DNA of 64,000 nucleotides from Corbicula japonica. Taxonomy: Eukaryota; Mollusca; Bivalvia; Venerida; Cyrenidae. Positions 13,201 through 28,200 of the stretch are shown piece by piece. Below the pieces are notes generated by a model. The model had not been told where the DNA came from. It did not search any database and worked only from the letters and a program-made list of their open reading frames with translations. The position numbers and the translations under genes were made by a program. The stretch is taken from the NCBI GenBank assembly GCA_038501625.1, contig JAZAYU010000176.1, positions 186,001-250,000 of the forward strand, written 5' to 3'. Within the stretch, counting starts at the first letter, position 1. Every line of letters starts with the position of its first letter.

Positions 13201-16200
13201 GCTCAATTTATTTTTAAGGGTGACAACATCCTTAAGTACCTGTTAAATGTAAGTCATATAAAACATAGTCACCAGAATCAGATATATTTACTTATACAGA
13301 TTACAGCTAGAGCTGGAAAAGATGATTTGATGGTAGTAATGGCATTATATTAAAATATCAAGAATCAAATAAACAAACTTAGTGAAACTAGAATGTGTCC
13401 TTGGACACTTATGCCATCACTGCTGCAACAAAATTTGTAGAAACAAATGGCCATAACTCTGGTAAAATGGTCGCAGGAAAAATTCCTTTCTTTACGATCA
13501 TTTACACATACTGCTTGATCATCTGTGCAAATTTGAAAGAAATCTGCCTTATAGTTTAGGAGGAGTTGATGCCACAAGATTAGGGAATGTATGTACGGAT
13601 GGACGAGTGCAACTTTATATGCCTCCCACTTTGTGGGGGCATAAAAAATCCACATGAACTGAACTTTGTCCGCTTATTTTAGAAATAGTCAGTCAATTCA
13701 TATTAAGTCTAGCCTCTGGATATAAACTAGAAGTTAAATAATGTACATTGATCTGTCAAAATGAATGCTGAGGGTGTTTATTTGTGCATACTGTTACATA
13801 TGAAAAAGTCAATAATTAATCCTTTCCTCCATATATACACATTTGTGCTGTCTGATCAGGGTCAGCACTGAACACATTTGGTCAGAAATAATTTAACAAA
13901 TAAAAAAAGCGAACAGTGCAGATCCTGATCAGATGGCATGGATGTGACAATTGATTTGCATCTACAGTGTTCTTCAATCTGATGCAATAAAGGTGTACAT
14001 ATGGAGGAAAGGGTTAAACCTGCAATGAAACAAATTGGTTTGAGAGAAATGAAGATTTGAACACTGACCTCATCCAGAGTGGTTTTGATGACGATGATGG
14101 TTGGCTGGTGGTGTTCTACACGCTCGTACAATGTGACAAGACTGGTTCCATGCTCTTCTGATGTATACAGCAGCTCCGGAGTACAGATAGCATACCGAGT
14201 CGGTAACCAAGTCAATATGGCGTACAGCTGAAATCACAAACATGTCATTGTTAAAAATGTATCAGGAGAACTGTTTCTACAAACCTTCTTGAATACAGAA
14301 AAGTTTCTTCCTCTTTTTGAAAAAATAAAATCCTAACCCTCAGAAATGATTTTTTATACCTTGTGAGAAATCAGGGTAGATGAAAATTAAATTTAGTGGT
14401 AATTTAGAATGAATTATTTAAACGTCAATTTATTCATCATTTATATATTTGAAGATGTTTCAAGCTTCCAAGCTGGAGCTTTAGCCAAATATTTAAGAAA
14501 ATTAGAAATATTCTAAATTGTGAATACATCTAGTTTGAAACTGTCATAAAATATCTTGTTTTTTAAGATAATGATGTATTTTGAATGACTTAAAAATGAA
14601 TAATATGAGTTGGTACACACAATTTTTGAATTTGCTTAGTTGTCAACTTTGAAAAAACGATGTAACAAAATGAACATCCCACTGAGCAGAGCAATAGAGT
14701 ATGTTTTTGAAGCAAAATAATGCAGTTTAGTTACATAATTACGGATCAACTGATTCTAGAAAAAACAAGCAATTTGTTGAATTTATATCCCCCACCGAGT
14801 ACTGGTTATTTCTAACACAACAACTGGAGAAATAAGGCTTTACTCATATATTTATGAAGGCATTTGCATAATGCATAAGTTATCAAAGGGCCATAACTCT
14901 GTGCTAAACGGTCTGACCGGAACAAGACGACGATATGCCCATCTCCTAATGGTATTGATGGTTTGAAGTTCACTATTTGAAGTTATGACAAAGTATCTTG
15001 GATAACAATTTTAAGAACTGTACTCTGTCTTACCATGGTGTATGTTCTAAGATGTGGCTTTGCAACCTTATTATTTATTAGTTTCCAATTTTATTACTAT
15101 AAGGCAATAGAAAATTAATTCCTAGATTCTCATCCCCACCTGCCCTTCGAAAATTACTCCAACGTTTTTTACTTTGAAAATAAAATGCGGTACATCAAAA
15201 TTTATATTACGAGTACAAATCGGTAGAGTATGCAAACACAGCATGAAACATTTAAGTGCGAATCGGCAATTCATAGTCAGCTGTGAGAATGATAAAAAAA
15301 AACAAAACCCCGCCCACCCGCCTCAGTTTTTCCCAAAATTAGGATGAGAATCTAGGAATTAATTTTCTATTGCCTTATCATGCTGATGTGTTGATCAGCA
15401 GCAGATTTTGTAGGATAAGAGTTTCTTTAATTTATTCAACTAAACTTATCTTCCCTTCCATGTAAAAGTACTGAGCTCAACAACAGTCAATAAATGGTGA
15501 TAAAACTTTGTAAAATGAACAATTTTACCAAGCTGTCCAAAAAACAACAACAACCACTTAACATAAGCTCAGATAAGAGAATGGCGACATGGGAAATAAC
15601 AACAATAACAAATTTAAAAAACAAAAACAACAACAACCTGTCTAGAACTGTCAATTTTCAGAGCTCAATAACAACCAAAGCTGCTTTACCTTGCAATCCT
15701 TAAAACAGCCTTTCAAATTTGAATTTCTAAAAAGTCTTGAACTGCAATGTCGTTCAAATTCACAATCTTTACATCTTTTTTGCTTACGTTTCTTTATCCA
15801 TTTCACACATGCTAGACTCATTATTGCATGTTTTAATCACGTTTATAAAGAAAAACTTGGTACAAAACTCCTTCAAATCCTGATTCACATTGCAAACTGC
15901 AGAAATGCTCTCCCTGCTTAAACTAGCAAACTAGCTACCATTAAGTATGTTTACATAAATCAAAGTTAAATAGCTTCTTTTTAGCACAGACTTCCAGTTT
16001 TCCTTTTTTCTGTAGTGCATCTGTTGTAGAAGTTTACTTTTCAAATCCAAAACAAATTTAATAATTATAATCTTCTATCACATATGTAGATTTCTTTCAG
16101 AAATTATTAATTTTTTCTAATGTTCCATTCAGCTCCAAAGTTTAAATGTTCAGCTCTAAACTTTAAATGCCTAATTTTTTTAAACATGTTTATACAAACC

Positions 16201-19200
16201 AATTCACATTTTATTGAATCTAAATAACAGACACTTTTTAATTTTTAAGTTTATATATCAATAAGTATTTCATTTAGCTTTATACAATCATCATCCACAT
16301 TGATTTACCAAATGAAACATTTTAAATTGTCCTGTGAAATTTAACAGGCTGGACATGTTGTCATATCATTTCAAAATCGTTAATTTTCCCTGGTTGTACC
16401 TGCCACTCACTGTCACTTCATTCAGTCACGTGACGCATTACATATTGTCAATAAACCATCAGTTTTTGCAATATATGAATAAATTTCATAACAAAATTAG
16501 TTTTTAATTATTTTTTAAATTTTTCTTGGGGTGTCCTTAACTCAAATCTAACTGAATGGCATACTTCTCAAAACTGCTCTTCATAAAATTAGAATTTTGA
16601 AGTAAAAAAGTAAAATTTTATTCGGATGTTAACGATTTAACCCTTTCCTCCATACATACACCTTTTATCACATATTTGACCAGTGTAGATCCAGATCAGC
16701 TACCACATTCCTGCTATCTGATCTGGATCTACACTTGTCATATCTTGGTCACAAATAACCTAATGAATGAAAAAGCAAACTGCAGATCCTGATCTGATAT
16801 GCCAGCTGATCAGGATCTTCTCTGCTATGGGAAAAGAGCAATATTTCATGGGTTAAAGGGTAAAATTAACCCTTTTCTCCATATATATGCATTTTTATGC
16901 ATATGCCACCAGTGTAGATCCAGATCAGCCGGCACATTCGTGCCGTCTGATCAGGATCTGCACTGTTTGCATTAGTCAGAAATAACCTAACAAATCAAAA
17001 AGCTAACAGTTTAGATCCTGTTCAGATGGCATGGATGTGCTGGCTGATCTGGATCTAAACTGATCGCCCATGCAATAAAGGTGTATCAGTTTCTATGGAG
17101 GAAAGGGTGAACTTATCATATGAGAAAGGTTATTGTAGCACGCAGAACAGGCAAGCTGTACCAAGCACCAGCAATCAGTAACACGTTTCATTTATCCAGT
17201 GTTATCAGTGACATTAAGATATTTAGAACTTATCAACACATATGTAAGCTGACGAAATATTTGAAAAGAAATGTTTTTATCCCATCACATGAATCACGGC
17301 CACTGACCTCCTTATCTTATAAAACTTAACATATAATGTCAGCAAACTGTTGAACACTTTCTCACAGTGTCTTTTTTATCAAAGGCACGTAATTTCAAAA
17401 GACGACAAGCATAATATGTTATTGAATAAAGCTCAGTTACAAAGCCTAGATATTTAAACAAATCACAAATAAACAATAAATGTCAACATTTGAAAATTTA
17501 TGATGGTTTACCTCAGGAACAGCTTGAAGGCAATCAGCAAAATGAGAAACTTAAATCAACAGCCTTCAATTTAAGTGCAAACAGACAAATAAAGTACAGT
17601 AATACCTTGGGCCATTAACATAAATTTAAATAATTTTAATATAAAATACCACAGAAAGAAATTCAATAAGCTCCAAATTCAAAATATAATTGTTACTCGT
17701 TATTTTTACTAATACACAAAGGTTACAGAAAAAGAAAACCATACAAAAAATTCTGTTCAAGTGGACCCTCAGTTCAGAAGGAGCACATGTCAAAAGTGGG
17801 GTTTAAGAGGCAGCACATGTCAGATACCGTCATCGTTTGAATATAAGCCGCACTTTTTTCCAGGATTCGGCGAAAAAAAGTTGGGGGTGCGGCTTATACA
17901 TAGGTTTAGGTTCCCAAGACATTTTTCCAGGCCTTCAAAACACCAATTTTTTACCGCGGCGAATGTGTCAAGCGCACCGGTATACGGACGCTGAACGAGA
18001 TATTTGTCAGGTCTACACGTTTTTTTTTCCCGAAAATATTAAAAGGTTAAAGAATGTACTAAATAATAGAAATCTTTTACTCTTCTTTTATTTTGAGTAC
18101 CAGTAATTATAATAAAAATAATCGTCAGTTTGCAACTTGTCATGACCTCCAATCCGGGGACGTTTCTATGCAACGAGGTAATCATGTGCAAATGAAAATA
18201 ATTATGATTGCCACAGGCAAGTAACTGCTTAGAAATGCTGTCACAAACTCTACTGCAAATACAATTACCAGTACGTAAATAATCAGCAACATTTACGAAC
18301 GCCAAAGTAAAATAATAATTATTTAAAGAACGCTAACATATTCCATCATTTAAAATATATCCTAATCTTTAATTTATCGCTTTTATCACATTTCAGTAAT
18401 TATTGCATCACATAAGCTAAAAATGACACGTGCACACTACCAGGTAGATCAAACAATTTTATAGCAAAGCCGAAATAAACACGAATGGTTGTTTCGAGCC
18501 GAAAAAGTCTTTTGAAGTCGCATTTGATGTTCGGCGGTATTGATTTTTTTGCCTCCATACGAAATACACAGCATGGTCATGTTTTTTGTAAGGAGTACAT
18601 GCGGATTTTATAAGTTAACGGCTGTTTTTCAAATTATGCGGATTATAAATGTAATCATTAAAGATAAATGGAAATAAAATACGGATCTCATAAGAACCGA
18701 CATCACCATCACGGTAATTATTTTCACTTATTTAAATCATGCAAACTTGCTTTTACCAGTGTTTTACGTATTTTATGGAAAAAGTGGGGTCAACGAGTCA
18801 ATCGCTTTTTGTTTAATTACGCGTTATATCAGATTGTGTACTTCAAGAAAAACGTGTATCGGTAAAATCACAGTGACCGTAATGTGTGAAAAGTGAAAAA
18901 CTCTGAAAGCCAGATGACATGTTTAAGATTCCCATGGTAAAATCAGTGTCGCCCTTAATTGGCAGCTTGGTCTCACCTGTCATAGAGGGTATGTCACTTG
19001 ACTAAGGTGTTAAAACTGAAAGCATGATGCCATGTTTGAGATTTTTATGGAATGTTTGACAAGATATTGAGATGACACGGTCGACTCGAATTTTATTTAA
19101 AACTCGCACATTTTGGTCATATGTCATTCCGCCAATTTTCTCGAATATTACTCTTTATTTAAAATGTCTATACCTTCAAATGGTCAAACACGATAATTAT

Positions 19201-22200
19201 CATGGGTCAAACGCGTATGTACTTCACTGAAAAAGTATAGCTGGCTATTATTGCCTACGCTGAGGCACACGGGACCGGCGATTCAAAATGGCGACCAGTC
19301 TGAAACAGAGACCGCGGCTTATACATAGAGTTAGGCTTTTTTCACCCATTTCCATCGGGTTTTGGGGGGTGCGGCTTATATATCAGTGCGGCTTATATTT
19401 AGACGATAACGGTACTCGTATAATATGCATCCATTATGAAGAGCTTGTGTAAATCTAAGGAAATACTGACACTGATTTGATTTCAGAAAAACAATTTCTT
19501 TAAACAAATGGAAAAGGAAGATTTAAATAAAGATAATCTCCTTATTTGAATGAAAAAAATCATCTTATGGATGTTTAGTAGTCAGCGTTTTTGCTGTAAA
19601 TCAATTCTGGTGCAAATGTCTTAACCAAACAATTGAATCCATTTTTTGGGGTAATATAGATTTTCTACCATTTCCAAGAGTTCAGATTGGTGATTAAAGT
19701 TTAACCCCATGAATGAACATTAAATTTATTGTAAATGAAGTTTAAAGGGAGGAAACCCAACTTGTCACGATAGAGTTGTCTACAATGCCATGCACTATAC
19801 CTGTGCATTTATCGGAATTCTGAGTGTTTAGACTTTGTCATTGTTTAACCCTTTCCTCCATATATATGCATTTTTACGCATGTTTGACCAGTGTAGATCC
19901 AGATCACCTGGCACATCTGTGCTGTCTGATCAGGATCTGCACTAGTCGCATTTTGGTCAGAAATAACCCAAATTAAAAATGTAGCTTTGACATCAAATTG
20001 GTATTCTTATTTAGTTGAATATGCCTATGGAAAAGAGATGAACCTTACAGCATATCATGTGGAAGTTGATAAGGATCATTAAATTTTGTTTGAAATCTGT
20101 AGTAAATCCCTCAGGTAATTAACAAGTTATAGTAAACTTTTACAATTTTCTGTTAAATGGGGTAAATTATCCTGGAAAAATATTGTTAGAGTTATGGACC
20201 TTACTGATGGTGATGATTATGAATGAATTGGGTGATGATAAGGAACACATATTTGAGGTTTAAAGTAAATCCCTCAAGAAATATAGAAGATACAGTAAAA
20301 CAGGACTAATTGCACATAATTCTGCCTAAAATAATCCCAGCGGAAACTTCTGATAATATGCACAACCTGGCTTCGTGACAAAATGTTTTAAACAGTTTCA
20401 ATGAAATCACTTCAAGCAGTTTTTGAGATGAAGTGAAAACAAGATTTTACTAGGCTGACAGACGGACAGTGCCATTCCTAGGCCTTACCTTCAGGGGGGG
20501 GGGGGGGGGAATGAAAATGGATGCCATTTGATTCCGGTACAAAATTTGAAAGACAACAATTTGAAGCATCCACATTATGGATCCATGCAGTGTGACCCAT
20601 GATGTCTAATGTATTCAAATCTGACCAGGTTCTGACCAAAATAGAACGTATATCTATAAACAATGCAGGGAATTCCTTTCTATGAATTCAACTGATATAA
20701 GAGATCACTAGAATAAATTTGAAAGCTTTAACTATATGTTTGTCAGATAAGAAGTTGAACATATATTATGCCAAAAGTTGGAGGTCGGTGATGATGCCAG
20801 TAAAAGGAAAGTGGAATACCATAATATGTTCTTCAAACCGATAATCAACATTGTTTGACTCCTTTAACCCTTTTCTCCATAGACACACCTTTAATGCAAG
20901 GGCAAACAGTTTAGATCCAGATCAGCCGGCACATCCATGCTGTCTGATCAGGATCTAAAATGTTCGCTTTTTTTATTCATTAGGTTATGTCTGACCAAAA
21001 TGCAATCAGTGCAGATCCTGATCAGACGGCAAGACTGTGCTGGTTGCACATTGGTAAAAATGCGTATATATGGAGGAAAGGGTTAAATTCTCAGAAATAT
21101 ATACTGGTTGTTGATTGCATCTGATATGATAACTGATTAAAATTACTCATTCAGTGCATGGGTACTGAATGTTAACAAGAAAGTGAATAAAAGTTTCTAC
21201 ATGTGGTCATTTTTTGCTATTGATGGACCAAGTAAGATGTATTTCAAGAATATTTTATACCTGTATTACTGTAGTTTCATTTAATTTTGCGGGGACGAAT
21301 TTTCGCACAAAACCCCTAAATAACGCATTCCCGGGGGCATAAATTTGCCCAACTGTATTTTTCTATAAAGAAACAATGTTAAATGGTTTAATTATGCTGG
21401 GTTTGAATTCTGCTCTCTAGATTCCGTGCAATACGCGAAAATTAAACTCACACAGAATAAAATGATTTGACAGTATTTTACATAATTTTTTTTAACCGAT
21501 TTATAGGAGTGTTTTTTGCATGCATTTATAATTTAATGTTTAAATAATCAGAGATTTCAAATGTTGCCAAATGAAATGACAAAAATACCAAAGTAATAAA
21601 CTGATCCACCATGTTTTCCATGGAACACATAATATTGGGATTCCTTCACACACAGAATATATAATCGTAGGCTAAGTGCAATGTTATAACTGTTAAAAAA
21701 AGACAGCAGTCACATCTGTTTTGCACATGCATTATGCGACATACCTTCACACATGGAACATATATGTGGCATGCCATCAAATACTGAATTCAAATGAGGT
21801 ATGCCATCACACATGGAACATATGTGTGACCTGTTAAAGTGTTTTTTTATGCCAAATATTTGGAGAAATAGGGCCCCATTCCCCCCTCAAAATAGTATAT
21901 ATTTTTCCCCCACATCCGTAAAAAATTCCCCCTTTGCCGGAGTCTGTTAAGCACCGTTCGATAGTGAAGATGATAAATCTGAATTTTGGATGTGCTTAAT
22001 GGATACCCCACTGATGGACAATACGTTGACAAGAATAATTGATAAATTTGCAGACAGAAAAAGACCACTGTAGACCACTGACTTTCTTTGAATTAAAAGA
22101 TCAGTGAATACTTTGTTATGTTGTGTTTGACAGGCTGCAAGTATCTTCCAAATATTCCCCCTTTCCTTTGTTTGCGCCACAATTTTCCCCCTCTAAAGGG

Positions 22201-25200
22201 CTGCGACCCTCTTCCCTCAAAAGAGAAAAAAAACACTGCTGTTATCACAAGTATTACCATCAATACTGTGTGGAAGTTTGATGTGAATTGGATAAAATCT
22301 CCATTGGCGTAATTACATACAGACAAACCCAAATCATCGTGCTTTCTATATTATTTAGGTGAGCTCAAAGCAAAAACAATATGATTACAACATATACATG
22401 ATAAAAAGTGTTCTAATAAACATGACAAACATTACTAACACAAATTTACTGTTTAAAAAACAAAGTTGACCTTTTTTACAACATTTAGCTTTCTTCTAAA
22501 CAGTTAGAACAAAAAATTACAGATTTTCAAAACAACAAAACAAACACCGAAATTACATGTTACATTAAACAGATCATTAAACTAAAACAAGTTTGTGACA
22601 TTATTGTTCATGCTATAAAAGTTAAAAGAAACATTAACAAAGGGAAACAACTCAGTGATGTTTAAGTAAGAAAAATATTAACAGAGTACAGGGCCTTCCC
22701 CAGAGAATGCTGTGAGTAGTAACATGTTATTGTGGCAATTCAGTGTTATTGATTAATACCAAACTGAGACTTAAGAGTGCATCAGATGTTTTAGTTTACA
22801 AGCTCAAAACAGATGGTTTGGCTAGACACAATTCTGGGTGACTTTTTACTACAAACAGGAGTTGAAAACTATCTGTAACCTAATATGCCAATGTTAACAT
22901 TATCATACTACAAGTATGTCACAGATGGTCTCATTGCGCCAGACAAAATAATTACATCGGAGTAGACACCACTGTTGTTGCTGGTGACAGCTAAATTTCA
23001 GACAATTCCATACAAACAATGTTAAGGTTTGATAAAATCCAGATTATATTTTGATCAGTACAAAAACAAAAGGGTCAATGTAACCATTACTATGGAGCAG
23101 CATTATCTACACTTGTCAAAAGTTCTAAGTGCATTATAAGATTCAATGAAATAGTTGGAAAAATGTGCACTTAGAACTTTTTTACTAGTGTATACAGCAT
23201 CAGTACTGGTATGTTCTGGTAATTTGCTTCTAAAAGTATATACCGGTAGTGAATGTTTTCCAAGTTGTAGCCAATTTAAAGATTTTGTTACTAACAAAGT
23301 GTTTATATTGTCTTTTTTTAAATGGTGTACAAAAAAACCCTAATTTTGAATTTTACATGATGGACAAAAAAACCCTAATTATGACACAAAAATCTAAGGA
23401 TGTGTACATGTATGTGCTGGGGAAAGCCCTGTTTAACAAGATGACTCACTGCTCCTCTGTCAAGTATGGCAGATCTCCAGTCCGGGGGCTGGACATGAAG
23501 TGACCCCACAGACCTTGACCTACACTTATCCTCACGCTGCCACAAACATAAACAAGTGTTTTATACTACAGTGTTGTGTTTAACCCTTATCTCAACATAA
23601 CTCTGTAACACATTCACCTTTCTAGGACTCAGTATTCCAGTAATAGAACATTAAACAGAGAAAAGTTTGTGATGGGTAAGTCTTTCTTGATAACTATAAA
23701 TCAGTCTCTTTTGATTATAAACAGGCCCCATTAATCCAAAAATATTTAGTTGGATTTTTAACTCGATAGAAACAACTAAATTTCAAAATAACTGATAATT
23801 CTCAAAGATAAGAATTTTTCCTAAATAATTTCATATGCAATTATGAGAAAACCTCTTTTTCAATCATACAAAAACAATCAATACAACTGTTTATTATTAA
23901 TCTCTCAGCAATTCCTCAATATTTGACTTTTATAGTTTTATTTGCAATAACGAACAACTTACAGTTTTACATGTGCGAAAGAATATGTCCATGATCATAC
24001 ACTGTATATAAAAAGGTGTTTGAGTTAATTTGTCCAAAACCTACGACTCGGGTTGTTAAATTATCAGTTAGAAGACAGTTAACCCTTTCCGTCATATATA
24101 CCCCTTTATAGGCTGGGCAGAAAGTGTAGATCCAGATCAGCTGGTGCATCTGTGTCATCTGATCAGGATCTGCACTCTTTGATTTATAAGGTTATTTCAG
24201 ACCAAAACGTGAACAGTGCAGATCATGATCAGACAGCATATATGCACTGGCCGATCTGGATCTACAATTATCACACAAGCATGAAAAGGCATGTTTATGG
24301 AGGAAAGGGTTAAGATGTAGAAAATACTGCTACATTTCTCATTTACTGAAAAACAACACGCTAGTTCTCTTACCATATCAGGTGTAAGCATATTTGAACC
24401 CAGATTCTGCAATACGATTGGTCCACTGAACGACTTTGACATCGTGATACGACCTCCTGCTTTCGCTTCATTATAATTGCTGATATTTTTGGTACTGTTG
24501 ATGTACATCTCATGTTTTACTTGTAACTTCTTGATTTCTTTTCGTGTCAAGCCACGTATCTGAAAGCCCGTCTGAAACAAGGAAATCATTTTGCAATTAT
24601 AAATACTTAAAAACAATATACATGTACATGTCCCAATATTACCGCTATAATTGATAGTTTACTTTGCACCTAACTGTGTCTCCATCAAGTCAAGTCACTG
24701 CATCAGAAAGTAGTAAAGCAGTTAAATTATCAAAATGATTATTTCGTAGGCTTTACTCTTTAGGAAACGCGAATGACAATATTTTATTCAATTCACCTAT
24801 ATGCTTAAGGTTTTAGCATAATGTGCTTTGGCATTTGTCACTGAACTGTAATTGATAAAAAAGAAAATTATCAAAATCTCTCTAAAAGCAAAATGCAGTT
24901 CTATAAAACATTGCACAAACCAATGCTATTTATAAATTTTTTTATTGAGATTTTCATATTTTTTCTTTTTTGTCTATGACATAGCAATTACAAACTGAGC
25001 AATGCCTTATCAATAAACAGCATTCAAGGCAAGTATATATGTTCCTTTAAATATACATTGTACATATCATTCGTCCTTCTCCATCATGTGACTGAACTGT
25101 GTGCATTGTACATCATAGGCTGGCATTTTGCCCTTCTTCCCTTCTCTTTTTTTTATTAAGAAGTTTAGAAAAATACGATAAAACCTGTACTGGGAGCCCT

Positions 25201-28200
25201 CGGACAATCAATTTACCGGACAAAATTTATATCAGTCGAATGAACACTCGAATTTTGATCCGAATCGGAAACAATTACGTCAGAATCATGTAGACACCTT
25301 TTGCTTCCATGTAAACAACAACAATGTCGCTGTCGGTTGAGTTTCATGTATAATAATGATATTTTACTACATGTCCTTTTGTTTACAATGAGATTTAACA
25401 ATTACATCACGCAGGGGATTTATCATGCCTATCATGTGCTTTGCGCCAATCTAGAGACGCCCGAAGGGTGTTTGAAGAATTCTCATCAAATTACAAAACC
25501 AGTATATAGAATGAGACGGAAAGACAATCATGGATTGATGACGTAATCACTTCACTGTTTATTTTATTATATATTACTACCTAACTTTTTACCCATTTAG
25601 GACCTCAGTATAGCTTGCGCGCTTATATCTATTTATAGAAATAGTGAGGGGTTTTCCAGATGTAAATAGTGATGCTTTATGGAAAAGGCCGCTTTGTGAA
25701 TGTTTATGGGCAAAAAATCAAAATTTAAACTTAAAACTTAAAATATTTATATTAAAACTCTTTGTCCAGTAAATTGAGCTTCCGTTACCATTTTATCTGC
25801 TTCCATACTGCCTTTCTTTGGAGCCTCTTTTCATAAAACAAAACAGTATTTTAAATATCAAATATTCACTTGTGTAAAAGAAGAACCAATGTTACTCCGT
25901 GCAAGTTTTTCATGATTATGATGCAAAGTACAAAAGTTAGGAAGAAAAATCATCATTTTTTGTCCAGTAATATGAGTTATCCCAGTACATATCGAGTGAA
26001 GGGTTCACAATCACTGGTAATTTTGAACCCTTTCCTCCATAGATACACCTTTATTGCATGGGTGAACAGTTTAGATCCAGATCTGCCGGCACATCCGCGC
26101 CATCTGATCAGGATCTAAACTGTTCACTTTTTGATTTGTTAGGTTATTTCTGACCAAAATGTGACCAGTGCAGATCCTGATCAGACGGCATGGATGTGCC
26201 GGCTGATATCATCAGGATCTACACTGGTCACACATGCGTAACGCGTAAAAATGCGTTTATATCGAGGAAAGGGTTAAAGCATTTCAATATCTCGTCAGCA
26301 AGAAAACATACCATCATAAGATTGCCTACTTTTATTGCAAAATTAGACAAAACTTTTCTTCAGGAGTTTATCTACAGAATAGCGAAATTCCCTAGGGAAC
26401 GTGGATTTGTAATTATCCAATATCTTTGAAATTCTCGTGGTTTTTAGAGATATTTGAGGTGAGCTTATGGCCGAAATTTCAGAGCTTTATAACAACGGCA
26501 AAAAAAACGCCGGAGAACAAACACTATATTACATAGCGTAAAATGCACGTTCCCTCGGGAACGTGGATTTGTAATCAGAACATGACTGCAAAGTGTGATC
26601 TTCAGTCAGTCACTTGTGATCTTTGACAGAACTTACTGTCAAGTGAGTGTGTATAGTAAGTTAGTAACTGGGCCAAAGATCTTACAACTGAGATTGGAGA
26701 CCAGTCTCAAATCTCCAGCACCTGGTTGGCTGAAATGGCAACTGGCCACCATTTCAGGCAACAGATCTTATAACTGAGATTGAAGACCAGCCTCAAATCT
26801 CAAGCACCTGGTTGGCTGAAATGGCAACTGGCCACCATTTCAGGCAACATAAGCTTGAGATCTGAGAATTGTCTTTAGTTTTAGTTTTATGATCTTAAGC
26901 CCAAGTAATCTTTCATAGAGAATTAATTGTTTGTCTATGGACGTCATGAGTAATGATCTGGAGAACTTACCTTCAACAGTTTGTCTACACTGACAGGTAG
27001 TTCTCGACAGAACTGCCTTAACGATATCAGAACACTGTTGCTGGTCCCAGTATCTCTCTTTGATGGGTCTTTTAGTGATTTTTTGACTGCAATACAACAC
27101 GAGAGATCTAATGAGAATTTGGTATAAAACTGGTTTTTGTACTTCTTGTTCTTCTCATTGACAAAATGTTTACGACTGTCTATTATTAAGACTTGTACAA
27201 GTTTCTAAATTGAATCTGTAGCGGAAATTTACAGCTGTTTGTTAAATTTGGTAGCTTTCATATACTGCTCTTTAAAACTACATTTTCAGGAACAAGTATA
27301 TGAATTATTATCACTGACCAACAAAATTTGATCATTTCAAATAAACTAGTGAACTACATTATGGTCAGTGTATACTTTATCCTGTCAACAACTCGGTCAA
27401 CCTTGAAATACTTTTCAATTGTGCTCTATAAAAAAGGACATTGTCTATTTAAGGTATTTCAGTTCTATTTATAACCATGTCTTGCACAGCAAACGGTTTG
27501 TGAGTGATAAATTTTACCAGTACATAGAATCAGACAAGATGGCTAAAATTATATCTATGATGGAAATATCAGACAATTTTTGATCACAACCTATGTTATG
27601 TCAAACTATAATTAAGGCATATTTTCTTAGTATAACCTTATTTTGAAGCAACAAAACAAATTACAAGAAATCATGTTGTAGTCATTAATTTGATGAAGCT
27701 ATTTTAAACTTGATTTCTTATGGGTTGGGCAAATGTTATTTTACATTTTCTTGTAATGACCTGGGATGCCTAAGACATGACCTGAGATTGCTAAGACATG
27801 ACCTGGGATGGCTAAGACATGACCTGGGATGGCTAAGACATGACCTGGGATGGTTAAGACATGACCTGGGATGGTTAAGACATGACCTGGGATGGTTAAG
27901 ACATGACCTGGGATGGTTAAGACATGACCTGGGATGGTTAAGACATGACCTGGGATGGCTAAGACATGACCTGGGATGGTTAATACATGACCTGGGATGG
28001 TTAAGACATGACCTGGGATGGCTAAGACATGACCTGGGATGGTTAAGACATGACCTGGGATGATTAAGACATGCCCTGGGATGGCTAAGACATGACCTGG
28101 GATGGTTAAGACATGACCTGGGATGATTAAGACATGACCTGGGATGATTAAGACATGACCTGGGATGGCTAAGACATGACCTGGGATGGTTAAGACATGA

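Noticed and set aside
13862..14215. 117-residue minus-strand ORF read as one exon
   Set aside because: Only 14069-14227 is exon; the rest runs past the GTCAGT donor into an intronic MITE.
23249..23503. Possible plus-strand exon ending SSVKYGRSPVRGLDMK
   Set aside because: No domain recognised and it lies inside TBC1D24 intron 6; splice signals do not support it.
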